Assembly: GCA_023229845.1 (NCBI GenBank) | Contig: JALNYK010000015.1 | Span: 1 to 64,000 of the forward strand | From: Gallionella sp. | GTDB lineage: Bacteria > Pseudomonadota > Gammaproteobacteria > Burkholderiales > Gallionellaceae | Reading direction: 5' to 3' | Length of the DNA: 64,000 nucleotides | In this document: positions 1-8,002 of the stretch, in pieces | Layout: each line of letters begins with the position of its first letter | Numbering within the stretch: position 1 is the stretch's first letter | The notes under the pieces: model-generated | Told to the model about the DNA's origin: nothing | What the model saw: the letters and a program-made list of their open reading frames with translations, nothing else | Databases searched by the model: none | Position numbers and translations under genes: made by a program

Positions 1-2405
1 TGGCCTATTGCCTGCTGATTACCGACCTCGATCCGCTGCGCTACGAACTGCTGTTCGAGCGCTTCCTGAATCCCGAGCGCGTGTCCATGCCCGACTTCGA
101 CGTGGACTTCTGTCAGGACGGCCGCGAACTTGTCATCAACTACGTGAAGGATAAATACGGCGTGCACTGCGTGTCGCAGATCGCCACCTTCGGCACGATG
201 GCGTCCAAGGGCGTGATCCGCGACGTGGGCCGCGTGCTGGACTTCCCCTACGGCCTGTGCGACCGGCTGTCCAAGCTGATTCCGCTGGACGGGCCGAAGC
301 CGGTGTCGCTCGCGAAGGCGCGCGAGATGGAGCCGGAGATCGGCACGATCATCGCCGAAGAAGAGGGCGTGGACGAGCTGATGGAGCTGGCCGAGAGCCT
401 GGAAGACATGACGCGCAACGTCGGCATGCACGCGGGCGGCGTGGTGATCGCCCCCGGCAAGCTTTCCGATTTCTGTCCGCTGTATTGTGCGGAAGGCAGC
501 GAAAGCACGGTGAGCCAGTACGACAAGGACGACGTCGAGGCAGTCGGCTTGGTGAAGTTCGACTTCTTGGGATTGCGCACGCTGACGATCATCGACTGGG
601 CAGTGCGCTACATCAACAAGCTGCGCGAGAAGAACGGCGCGACCGACGCGCCGCCGTTCGACATCGACCGGATTCCACTGGACGACAGGGCGACCTACGA
701 CCGCATCTTCAAGAACGCCAATACCAAGGCGGTGTTCCAGTTCGAGTCGCGCGGTATGCAGGACACGCTGGTCAAAGCGCAGCCCGACTGCATCGACGAC
801 CTGATCGCGCTGAACGCGCTGTACCGTCCCGGCCCGATGGATTTCATCCCCGACTACATCAACCGCAAGCACAAGCGCGAGCAGGTCATCATCCCTCACC
901 CGCTGCTGGACAAAGTGGTCGGCAGCACCTACGGCATCATGGTGTACCAAGAGCAGGTGATGCAGTCGGCGCAGGCGGTCGCGGGCTACAGCCTCGGCGG
1001 CGCGGACATGTTGCGCCGCGCGATGGGCAAGAAAAAGCCGGAGGAGATGGCCGAGCAGCGCGGCATCTTCGTTGCCGGTGCGGCTGCGAACAACATCGAC
1101 GAGAAGAAGGCGAACGAGATCTTCGACACGATGGAAAAGTTCGCGGGCTACGGCTTCAACAAGTCGCACGCCGCCGCCTATTCCGTGGTCGCCTACCAGA
1201 CCGCCTACCTGAAGTGCCACCACGCGGCCTCGTTCATGGCCTCGACGATGACCTCGGAAATGGTCAACACCGACAAGGTCAGCTTCTTCTATCAGGACGC
1301 GTTGCAGCAGGGCCTGAAGATGCTGCTGCCGGACGTGAATTCGTCTGACTTCCGCTTCGCGCCGGTGGACGAAAAGACCATCGCCTACGGCCTGGGCGCG
1401 ATCAAGGGCACGGGCCAAGCCGCCATCGAAAACATCGTCCAGGCGCGCGAGCGCGGCCCGTTCAAAGACCTGTTCGACTTCTGCCGCCGCGTGGACAAGC
1501 GCGTGGTCAACCGCCGCACCATCGAGGCGCTGATCAAGGCCGGCGCGTTCGACAAAATCAGCGACCATAGAGCCTGCCTGATGGCGACGCTGGACGCCGC
1601 GATGGCGAGCGCCGACCAGCAAGCGCGTTCGGCGAACCAGAACAGCCTGTTCGGCGACGACGAGGCCGACGCGGTGCTGACCGAGCAATACGCGGACATC
1701 GCGCGCTGGACGCTGCGCGAACAATTGTCGCAAGAGAAAATCAGCCTCGGCTTCTATCTCGGCGGCCACCCGTATCAGGAGTACGAAGCGGAGCTGGCGA
1801 ACTTCATCAAGGTCAAGCTGGGCGACATCACGCCGTCCTTCGTCGGCAAGTCACCGAACGGCGGCGGGGGCAGTTACGGCAACGGCGGCGGACAAGGCCG
1901 GGGGCCGCGCGGCGTTGCCGTGACGCTGGCCGGCATCGTCTCCGGGCAACGCATCATCCAGACCCGGCGCGGAAAAATGGCGGTAATTATGCTGGACGAC
2001 GGCAGCGCGCAGATCGAGCTGACCGTGTTCGACGATGTCTACGACCGCAGCCGCCCGTGGATCAAAGAAGACGAACTGCTGGTGGTGAAAGGCCGCGCCA
2101 GCATGGACGAATACTCCGGCGGCATCCGCATCAGCGGCGAAGAACTATTCGACTTCGCCTCGGCACGCTCCAACTTCGCGCAACAACTCTCGCTGCGCTG
2201 CGACGGCAAAGTCGGCATCGCACAACTGAAAAAAATCTTCACCCCGTATCGCGACGGCCAATGCCCGGTGCTGATTAGCTACCGCAACCAGGACGCGACT
2301 TGCCAGTTGCGCCTCGGCGAATCGTGGCAGGTTACGCTGGATGACAATATGCTGCGCGAACTGCGCGAGACGCTACAACCCGAGAACGTGAAAGTGGTCT
2401 ATTGA
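1..2405 (+). CDS. dnaE: DNA polymerase III alpha subunit, 5'-truncated by the window edge
   Basis: Replicative polymerase of the chromosome. The reading frame is open from base 3, so the gene begins upstream; about 800 residues are visible of a protein usually near 1160. The palm motif PDFDVDF (bases 88-108) carries two catalytic aspartates and FDFLGLRTLT holds the third region. Downstream come the fingers, the helix-hairpin-helix region, a likely internal sliding-clamp motif QNSLFG (about 1639-1656), then an OB-fold nucleic-acid-binding domain (VAVTLAGIVSGQ onward). Between the clamp motif and the OB fold lies a glycine-rich stretch (about 1858-1905) that looks like a flexible linker. The stop overlaps the next start (TGATG), so the following small gene is translationally coupled. 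Confidence 0.97.
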   Translation, partial: AYCLLITDLDPLRYELLFERFLNPERVSMPDFDVDFCQDGRELVINYVKDKYGVHCVSQIATFGTMASKGVIRDVGRVLDFPYGLCDRLSKLIPLDGPKPVSLAKAREMEPEIGTIIAEEEGVDELMELAESLEDMTRNVGMHAGGVVIAPGKLSDFCPLYCAEGSESTVSQYDKDDVEAVGLVKFDFLGLRTLTIIDWAVRYINKLREKNGATDAPPFDIDRIPLDDRATYDRIFKNANTKAVFQFESRGMQDTLVKAQPDCIDDLIALNALYRPGPMDFIPDYINRKHKREQVIIPHPLLDKVVGSTYGIMVYQEQVMQSAQAVAGYSLGGADMLRRAMGKKKPEEMAEQRGIFVAGAAANNIDEKKANEIFDTMEKFAGYGFNKSHAAAYSVVAYQTAYLKCHHAASFMASTMTSEMVNTDKVSFFYQDALQQGLKMLLPDVNSSDFRFAPVDEKTIAYGLGAIKGTGQAAIENIVQARERGPFKDLFDFCRRVDKRVVNRRTIEALIKAGAFDKISDHRACLMATLDAAMASADQQARSANQNSLFGDDEADAVLTEQYADIARWTLREQLSQEKISLGFYLGGHPYQEYEAELANFIKVKLGDITPSFVGKSPNGGGGSYGNGGGQGRGPRGVAVTLAGIVSGQRIIQTRRGKMAVIMLDDGSAQIELTVFDDVYDRSRPWIKEDELLVVKGRASMDEYSGGIRISGEELFDFASARSNFAQQLSLRCDGKVGIAQLKKIFTPYRDGQCPVLISYRNQDATCQLRLGESWQVTLDDNMLRELRETLQPENVKVVY

Positions 2406-2677
2406 TGAATGCCATTCTGCAAGTGAGAGTCCTGGTATCCACCACCCATCCGGAATATCGCCTGGTGCTTCCGGGCGACGAGAGCGTCGCGGCCATCGCG
2501 CCCCACGTCCAGTCCGCCATCGACTATCTCGGCCCTTGGCGAGAAATATCGAAGGACAAATTCGACTGCACCGACCCCGAACATCTCGAAGCGGCGGAAG
2601 ACATCGCCGCGCAGGGCGCGTACCTGCGATTGATAACCGCCGATTACATCGGGCGGGTAGCGATTCAGCCGGGCTGA
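2405..2677 (+). CDS. Small hypothetical protein coupled to dnaE
   Basis: A 90-residue acidic protein whose ATG overlaps the dnaE stop codon (TGATG); a TTG three bases earlier is the less likely start. No signal peptide, membrane segment or motif I recognise. The coupled position and normal codon use support a real gene, but nothing tells its function. Confidence 0.6.
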   Translation: MNAILQVRVLVSTTHPEYRLVLPGDESVAAIAPHVQSAIDYLGPWREISKDKFDCTDPEHLEAAEDIAAQGAYLRLITADYIGRVAIQPG

Positions 2678-2837
2678 CGCGTAACGGTTTTAGCACTTTG
2701 ATGCCGCTTAATGGGCGTTTATGCATACCGCCTTCGACATGGAGCGCACGACCACGCTAGAATCGCGCGGAAACCTCAGGGACAGACCACGGTTTCCTGA
2801 CTCCGGGGATTTTTAAAACCTTTCGTCCACGGAAAAC

Positions 2838-2870
2838 ACGGAAGGTACGGAAGGTACGGAAGGTACGGAA
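2838..2870 (+). repeat. Tandem 9-mer ACGGAAGGT, 3.7 copies
   Basis: Three perfect copies of ACGGAAGGT at 2838, 2847 and 2856, followed by ACGGAA. It is preceded by TCCACGGAAAACACGGAA, a motif that recurs near 57.4 kb. The surrounding gap 2678-3063 holds no other gene that I can support; its right end carries the GAAAGGGA ribosome-binding site of the antitoxin gene at 3064. Confidence 0.85.
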
Positions 2871-3063
2871 CCAACCCATCGATGGTTCCGACTTGGCAAG
2901 CCCCAGATAGGGTGTGCTAAGAGCCTGCTCGCGCGATTTTAAATGTTGAGCAAAACTAATTCTCGTACACCCTTTTGATCTACGAAAAATCACCCGCAAG
3001 TTGTCATTTCTCCTTATCCCGTTCGAGCGTAAAATCGCCTCGCACCTTTGAAAGGGACACATC

Positions 3064-3321
3064 ATGCTGGACGAACTTAAATTACCCAGAGCACTCGCTA
3101 AGCGGCTGGAGAAAGCCGCAGCAACTGCCCACATAAATCCTGAAACGTTAGTCAGAACCGCCATCAAAGACCGTCTGGATTATCTGGAATGGAAAGAGAA
3201 CGCCATAGCCGAAGGGCAGGCGGATCTGGATAGCGGCAAAGTCGTTTCCACCGACCACATCCGCGCATCGCTCACCAGACAAAGAGCGCAACGTGTTGCC
3301 AAGAGCAAAAAAGCAGCTTGA
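3064..3321 (+). CDS. ParD/CopG-like antitoxin of a type II toxin-antitoxin pair
   Basis: An 85-residue protein with a short N-terminal strand and helices (LKLPRALAKRLEKAA, INPETLVRTAIKDRL) typical of ribbon-helix-helix antitoxins, then a charged C-terminal arm rich in Lys/Arg that would wrap the toxin. It has a clear ribosome-binding site (GAAAGG). It overlaps the toxin gene by 29 bases, the usual order of antitoxin then toxin. Inferred roles: neutralise the downstream toxin and repress the operon. I assign the fold from pattern and context, not from a profile search. Confidence 0.75.
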   Translation: MLDELKLPRALAKRLEKAAATAHINPETLVRTAIKDRLDYLEWKENAIAEGQADLDSGKVVSTDHIRASLTRQRAQRVAKSKKAA

Positions 3322-3586
3322 ATGGTCGGCTCGCTCCGAGCGCGACTTGCTGGCAATAGACGCTTACATTTCTGCCGATGCCCCCGTTGCCGCCGAACAC
3401 GTGGTGGATTACATCATCAGCCAAGCCGAACAGCTTACCCGTTTCCCCTTGATGGGCCGAATACACAAACCGGGCGCGCCGCGCGAACTGATCTTCACCC
3501 GCTACCCTTACAACCTCATTTACCGTGTCACCCGCACCAAAATCAGAATCGTCAGAGTCCTCCACCAGTCACGTTTATATCCGTGA
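3293..3586 (+). CDS. parE: ParE/RelE-family toxin
   Basis: A 97-residue protein with family hallmarks: an N-terminal WSARSERDLLAIDAYI helix, the central FPLMGRIHKPGAPREL segment and the C-terminal YNLIYRVTRTKIRIVRVLHQ strands. ParE toxins poison DNA gyrase, whereas RelE toxins cleave mRNA on the ribosome; the APRELIFTRYPYNLIYRV pattern favours ParE. The GTG start at 3293 lies inside the antitoxin gene, so translation is probably coupled. The convergent LytTR regulator gene ends 75 bases downstream. Confidence 0.85.
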   Translation: MLPRAKKQLEWSARSERDLLAIDAYISADAPVAAEHVVDYIISQAEQLTRFPLMGRIHKPGAPRELIFTRYPYNLIYRVTRTKIRIVRVLHQSRLYP

Positions 3587-3661
3587 GCAGGTGCGGCTAC
3601 GCCGTAGGGCCATAGGGATCAGGCTCGCTTCGTTCTGACCGGCTGATACCAACAACTACTT

Positions 3662-4402
3662 TTACATCTGCCTAAACAAATGCGCATAGCTGCGGCTCAC
3701 CGCGACCTTCTCCGGTCTGTCGCGCAAGGCGAGCGAGATCTTGCCTAGCAGGTCGTGGTGCGCCGAGACGATTTGTTTGACGTTCACCGCCGTGCCGCGA
3801 TGCACTTGCCAGAACTGGCCGGGGTCGAGTTGCGCGATCAGTTCCTTTAGCGGCGTGCGCAGCAGCAATTCGGCATCGCGTGTCAGCACTGTGGTGTATT
3901 TGTCTGCGGACTGGAAGTAACACACCTCATCGACCGCCACCATGTGTACCGTCTGGCCCACTTGCGCGCGTAGCCAGCGCAGCGGTTCGGGTTTGGCGGG
4001 CGCGGCCAGTAGTTGTTGCAGGCGCGTCAGCAATGCATCCGGTGCGGCTTGGGTGTGTTGCTTCAGGCGTTCCACGCAACGCGCGAGACGTTCGTCCGAA
4101 ACGGGTTTTAGCAGGTAATCTACGGCGGCTTGTTCGAAGGCCTGCACCGCATGGTCGTCGAACGCGGTGACGAACACCACGCGGCAATTGCTGGCCGCTG
4201 AACGCGCCGCATCCAGCCCGCTTTGTCCTGGCATGCGGATGTCGAGGAAGGCGATGTCCGGTTCGAGTTCTGACAAGGCCGTCGCGGCGGCCACGCCGTC
4301 GTGCAGCACCGCGACGATCTGCAACTCCGGCCACAATTTTTTCAGGCGACGCTGCAAGTCGTCAGCCAGATGCTGTTCGTCGTCGGCGATGATGGCTTTC
4401 AT
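3662..4402 (-). CDS. LytTR-family response regulator (AlgR/LytR type)
   Basis: A 246-residue cytoplasmic regulator. Receiver domain at residues 1-115: acidic pair ADDE, phosphoacceptor D54 in FLDIRMPG, conserved Thr in VFVTAFDD and Lys in YLLKPVS. The C-terminal LytTR DNA-binding domain covers about residues 140-246 (YFQSADKYTTVLT, LKELIAQLDPGQFWQVHRGTAVNVKQI). The histidine kinase that should phosphorylate it lies upstream on the same strand, separated by a 127-base palindromic repeat rather than the usual overlap. Targets are not evident from the window. Confidence 0.93.
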   Translation of the reverse strand: MKAIIADDEQHLADDLQRRLKKLWPELQIVAVLHDGVAAATALSELEPDIAFLDIRMPGQSGLDAARSAASNCRVVFVTAFDDHAVQAFEQAAVDYLLKPVSDERLARCVERLKQHTQAAPDALLTRLQQLLAAPAKPEPLRWLRAQVGQTVHMVAVDEVCYFQSADKYTTVLTRDAELLLRTPLKELIAQLDPGQFWQVHRGTAVNVKQIVSAHHDLLGKISLALRDRPEKVAVSRSYAHLFRQM

Positions 4403-4406
4403 TTTT

Positions 4407-4533
4407 CGTCATTCCGGCGCAGGCCGGAATCCAGTTGGTGTAAATGACGCTTGCGAAGCAAGACAAGGTCGTGGTTTTGTCCGCTGCGCGGGATGTTAAT
4501 TGCTGCTGGATTCCGGCCTGCGCCGGAATGACG
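4407..4533. repeat. Nested inverted-repeat element, copy A
   Basis: Perfect 28-base terminal inverted repeats (CGTCATTCCGGCGCAGG on the left, its complement on the right) enclose about 70 bases with a second, weaker inverted repeat around GTTTTGTCCGCTGCGCGG. It lies between the kinase and regulator genes of one operon, where its transcript would fold into a long hairpin and could alter the relative levels of the two proteins. Other copies lie at 5580, 6992, 14933 and 42733. Confidence 0.9.
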
Positions 4534-4553
4534 GTGTGGTAAATGTTCGCGCT

Positions 4554-5543
4554 TCATCGCGGTAACTCCAGTATCGCGGTCACACCGTTATCGGCGTTAC
4601 TCTGCAACTGTAAGCGACCTTGCGCGCCGTAGAGAGTCGCCAGCCGCGCGCGCACATTCGATAGCCCCGTGCCGCCCGCATCGCCCATCAGCCCGACTCC
4701 GCTGTCGCAGACTTCGATATGCAATTTTGCATTCTCGATATGCGCGCGGATGACGATTTCGCCGCCGCCGATTTTTGGCTCGATGCCGTGGCGCACCGCG
4801 TTTTCCACCAGGGGTTGCAGCAGCATCGGGGGGAATATCGTTTGCCTTGCTTCTTGCGCTGCGGCTATTTGCCAGCGAAGTCGTTCGCCGAAGCGGATTC
4901 TCAATATTTGCAAATAGTTTTCCAGCATGTCCAGTTCGTCGCCCAGCGTCGCGCTGTCGCTGCGCGCCCGCACCAGCGCGATGCGCAGCCAGTCGTTGAG
5001 ACGTTCCAGCAAGGTCTTCGCCAATGCGGGATCGCTGTCGATCAGGCTGCTCACGTTCGCCAGCGTGTTGAACAGGAAGTGCGGTTCGATCTGCGCTTGC
5101 AGCATCTTGAGTTGCGCTTCCATCTGGCGCTTCTCGTTCTCGATCTCGTTCATGCGGCGCTGTTTGACTTCGGCATCCAGTTTCTCGATGCGCCAGTTGA
5201 GGAAATAAGTGATGCCTCCGATGCCGCCGAAGAACAGGCCGATGACCACGGCGACCCAGGCCTGCGGATCGCTCCAGTCGCCGACGCCAGTGAGCCATGA
5301 TGCGAGCTGGATGCCGAACAGGATGCTGCCCGGAAAGGTGAGAAACAGGATCAGCCAGCGCCAGCGCCGGTCGGCGAAGCGACGTATCACGCCAGCGTTG
5401 ACGGCGTAGATGGACAGGCCGATGCACTGCGAATAGACGAAATTGACCCAGAAGCGCTCGAAGCTGACCAGCGTGAGCAGGCCGGCGATGGCTGTGTTGA
5501 ACAGCAGTGCGGAAAGCGTGGAGATCAGCAGGTTGTGGCGCAT
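4554..5543 (-). CDS. LytS/AlgZ-type sensor histidine kinase
   Basis: A 329-residue inner-membrane kinase. The first ~130 residues hold four hydrophobic segments and form the sensor. A short coiled region (IEKLDAEVKQRRMNEIENEK) leads to the His_kinase domain with phosphoacceptor motif QIEPHFLFNTLANV, then an ATPase domain with N box PLVENAVRHGIEPK and G box DSGVGLMGDAGGTGLSN. It lacks the classical HisKA dimerisation domain, as is normal for this family. It is upstream of, and presumably paired with, the LytTR regulator. The sensed signal is unknown. Confidence 0.93.
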   Translation of the reverse strand: MRHNLLISTLSALLFNTAIAGLLTLVSFERFWVNFVYSQCIGLSIYAVNAGVIRRFADRRWRWLILFLTFPGSILFGIQLASWLTGVGDWSDPQAWVAVVIGLFFGGIGGITYFLNWRIEKLDAEVKQRRMNEIENEKRQMEAQLKMLQAQIEPHFLFNTLANVSSLIDSDPALAKTLLERLNDWLRIALVRARSDSATLGDELDMLENYLQILRIRFGERLRWQIAAAQEARQTIFPPMLLQPLVENAVRHGIEPKIGGGEIVIRAHIENAKLHIEVCDSGVGLMGDAGGTGLSNVRARLATLYGAQGRLQLQSNADNGVTAILELPR

Positions 5544-5579
5544 GGATGGATTATCCTAGATTGTCCGTTAGAAAAACCA

Positions 5580-5776
5580 CGTCATTCCGGCCTTCGATAA
5601 ACTCAGGACAGGCTGCCCTGCGGGCAGGCCGGAATCCAGAATGATTAAAGGGCATTCATATAAATTCGTCACACCGGCGAAGGCCGGTGTCCAGTTAATA
5701 GAATAGACAGTGCAACGCACTGACATAAAAGCATGTTAATTAAAACTGCTGGATACCGGCCTTCGCCGGTATGACG
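5580..5776. repeat. Nested inverted-repeat element, copy B (composite)
   Basis: Two related units side by side. The left unit (about 5580-5640) starts CGTCATTCCGGCC and ends GCCGGAATCCAG around a separate GCTGCCCTGCGGGCAGG hairpin. The right unit (5667-5774) has divergent termini CGTCACACCGGCGAAGG and CCTTCGCCGGTATGACG. It occupies the gap between the outer-membrane protein gene and the kinase gene and probably acts as a bidirectional barrier to transcription. Confidence 0.8.
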
Positions 5777-5797
5777 GCCTAATTTATCTCTGTGCGC

Positions 5798-7141
5798 TCA
5801 TGGCAGGGCAACCTTCAATCCCAATGTCACGCTTTGCGTAAACAGCGACGACAATTCCTGTCGCGCATTGCCGCTATTCCACGCGCCCATCGCAAAGGCG
5901 CTGAGGTGCGGGGTCAATGTTTTCTCGCCATACGCGCCGAGTTCGTTGCTGCCGTCGGTCGTGTTGTGCGTGTACATCAAGCGCCAGTAACCGTCGCTTT
6001 CCATCAGGTTGCTCTGCCACACCAGATGCAGATAGTCGCGCCCGAGCAGGCGTGGGGCCAATCCCAATGCTTGCGCGGCAATCAGAGGGGAAGCGGCGGC
6101 GCGCACAAAGTAGGCGGATATTTCCGCCGCCGCGTAGCCGTGGCTTTCGTGCAGGTATTCCGCGCTCAACGACTTGCCATTCTCGGCGGTGTAGGTTGCG
6201 CCGACCAGCGCCGTAGTGCGGCGCGGCGACAGCGTTTGCACGACGAACGGCTGCGCGGCATTGGCGGGCGATTGCAGCGCGGAGGGGCGCGCGGAAGACC
6301 CGGCTTCGCCGTACAGCAGCCACGCGTCGCTCAGCGTTGTCTGCCCATGCGCCCCGTAGAAGGCGGGCAGGTTGGGCGCTTTGACCGCGACTGCGCCGTA
6401 TGCGAACTCGTCGCCGCGCAGATCGAGCTTCGCCAGCCAACTGTCGCGCCACATGTCCGGCTGCGGCGCGCCGTAGCCCGAGCGCACGATGCGTGCCAGG
6501 TTGAAGCTGCTCCGCATGTCCGGCGTCCAGGTGAGCTTCAATGCATCCATGCCGACGAGTTCGCGCATCGGGTCGCTACGCCCGTTGTCAAAATAGAACG
6601 GGCTGGACGGCGAGCGGAACTGCGCCGCCCCCCAGTTCATCACCTCGCGCCCGGCAGCGACGTTCCATCCGTCGGCGGCGCGCACGCGCACCTGATACTG
6701 GCTGAGATAAGCTTCGCGCCGAGTCTGCCCGCCGAACGCGTTGCGCTCATCGCGCAGCGCGATGATGGGGCGAGCGGTGATGCGCATCGATTCGCTTTCC
6801 GCCTTGAAGTTGAAGCGCGCTTCGAGGTTGTCGCCGCGTTGCGCGAGACGCGCAATCCGGTTGCTGGGGTTGAGCACGCTGTCGCCGCGCAACATCATGC
6901 TGTTGGCGTAACCGTAGAGCGTGCCGTCCCACGAGGTGCGCCAGTCGGAGTCTTCGGCGAATGCGTTCAAAGAAAATCCGCCCAACATTAGCGTCATTCC
7001 GGCGCAGGCCGGAATCCAGCCGATTAAATCTTTCCCGCGTGAGCGGGACAATATCGAGGTTTTGTCCGCTACGCGGGCTATTTTTATTGCTGGATTCCGG
7101 CCTGCGCCGGAATGACGGAACTCTGAAAGATTGCGTGTCAC
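5798..7141 (-). CDS. Outer-membrane beta-barrel-like protein with a repeat-encoded N-terminus
   Basis: A 447-codon frame. From about residue 58 it reads as a secreted beta-barrel: alternating hydrophobic strands rich in Tyr, Trp and Gly, with no cytoplasmic motifs. It resembles DUF1302-like or porin-like proteins, but I cannot name the family. The GTG at 7141 overlaps the upstream gene's stop (GTGA), suggesting coupling. However, residues 9-50 are the translation of palindromic element C, and only the following segment (MTLMLGGFSLNAFAEDS) looks like the end of a signal peptide. Either the element destroyed the original signal peptide or start, or the fused leader is tolerated. The context, an ABC exporter with a LolA-like protein, suggests delivery of lipid or lipoprotein to the outer membrane. 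Confidence 0.75.
   Translation of the reverse strand: MTRNLSEFRHSGAGRNPAIKIARVADKTSILSRSRGKDLIGWIPACAGMTLMLGGFSLNAFAEDSDWRTSWDGTLYGYANSMMLRGDSVLNPSNRIARLAQRGDNLEARFNFKAESESMRITARPIIALRDERNAFGGQTRREAYLSQYQVRVRAADGWNVAAGREVMNWGAAQFRSPSSPFYFDNGRSDPMRELVGMDALKLTWTPDMRSSFNLARIVRSGYGAPQPDMWRDSWLAKLDLRGDEFAYGAVAVKAPNLPAFYGAHGQTTLSDAWLLYGEAGSSARPSALQSPANAAQPFVVQTLSPRRTTALVGATYTAENGKSLSAEYLHESHGYAAAEISAYFVRAAASPLIAAQALGLAPRLLGRDYLHLVWQSNLMESDGYWRLMYTHNTTDGSNELGAYGEKTLTPHLSAFAMGAWNSGNARQELSSLFTQSVTLGLKVALP
6992..7117. repeat. Nested inverted-repeat element, copy C, inside a reading frame
   Basis: Terminal inverted repeats CGTCATTCCGGCGCAGG.. / ..CCTGCGCCGGAATGACG flank a core with a CCCGCGTGAGCGGG hairpin. 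The element is 126 bases (divisible by three), carries no stop in the minus-strand frame of the outer-membrane protein, and therefore encodes residues 9-50 of that frame. Confidence 0.9.
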
Positions 7142-7884
7142 TGCATCTGCCCCAGATCGAATTCCGACGCGGCGATTTTCTTCACCTTCACCGTGCCGAA
7201 TTCCATCGTCGTTTCGGCATCGATCAGTGCGTCGCGTATGGTCATCTTGCTGACGAAGGGGATGCGCTTGCCGTTGTGTTCGATGGTGTTGTCGTATTCG
7301 AAGCGCGCGGTTTTCAGCAGCTTGCCGCTGACGGAATAGAACTCGGCCTTGACGCCGACGCCGCGCTTGACCGACACCCAGTAGCGTATCTTGTCGTAGG
7401 TCGCGCGCTTGTGTTTCGCGGTGAGGTCGAGCACGTAGCAGGGCTCGCCGTCCAGGCTCTCCGTCTCTTTCAGTTGCGCATCATAATCGCCCGCGTAGTT
7501 GGTCGCCGCGATGTCGCCGTTGGACGCCTGCCCGCTCATGCGCTGGCGCGGCGAGATCGGGATGGGTTTGGACAGGCCCGGTTTGGTGAGCCACATGTTG
7601 CGCTCCACCTGCAATAACTTCGAGCCTTTGAATCGCACCGGCTCCTGCGTCTCGGCCACGCTGGATTCGTCCATCGCTTTCACTATGATGCGCTGCGGCT
7701 CGTCCATCTTTGCGCCGTCGCGCGATTGCAATTTGATTTCCCACACGATGCCTTGCAGACCGCCGCCTCGCGCCTGGTCGGAGTTTTTTAGGATGCTTTG
7801 CGCATCGGGCGCGGCGATGGCGGCAGAGCCGATGCAGAGAAACAGTGCGGCAAGCAGCGTTTTTGAAATTGGTTTCATTGGCAA
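7138..7884 (-). CDS. LolA-like outer-membrane lipoprotein-sorting protein
   Basis: A 248-residue periplasmic protein with a clear signal peptide (MPMKPISKTLLAALFLCIGS, cleavage near AIA-A). The mature part follows the 'outer membrane lipoprotein-sorting protein' family: a half-barrel of strands with conserved segments WEIKLQSRDG, PGLSKPIPISPRQRMSG and YVLDLTAKHKRATYDKIRYWV. Such proteins shuttle a lipid or lipoprotein across the periplasm and are commonly encoded beside a MacB/LolCDE-like ABC transporter, as here. A palindromic element separates it from the permease gene. The ribosome-binding site is GAAGGAT. Confidence 0.88.
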   Translation of the reverse strand: MPMKPISKTLLAALFLCIGSAAIAAPDAQSILKNSDQARGGGLQGIVWEIKLQSRDGAKMDEPQRIIVKAMDESSVAETQEPVRFKGSKLLQVERNMWLTKPGLSKPIPISPRQRMSGQASNGDIAATNYAGDYDAQLKETESLDGEPCYVLDLTAKHKRATYDKIRYWVSVKRGVGVKAEFYSVSGKLLKTARFEYDNTIEHNGKRIPFVSKMTIRDALIDAETTMEFGTVKVKKIAASEFDLGQMQ

Positions 7885-7893
7885 TCCTTCCTG

Positions 7894-8002
7894 GTAGGGT
7901 GGACACGCTTCATGTGCCCACGCGGTACGAAAATGGGAAAACGCGTGGGCACACCCAAAGGGTGCAAGAACCTCTTCGAGGCAAAAGACGTGCCCACCCT
8001 AC
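7894..8002. repeat. GTAGGGTGG inverted-repeat element
   Basis: The ends GTAGGGTGGACACG and CGTGCCCACCCTAC are near-perfect inverted repeats, with an inner pair GTGCCCACGCG / CGCGTGGGCAC. It is unrelated in sequence to copies A-E. Its right end supplies the TAG stop codon of the ABC permease gene (minus strand, 7999-8001), so it sits exactly between two genes of one operon. Confidence 0.85.

Noticed and set aside
5792..6991. A 399-codon plus-strand frame opposite the outer-membrane protein gene
   Set aside because: Arg/Val/Ala-rich shadow; the minus-strand frame shows the coherent beta-barrel pattern.
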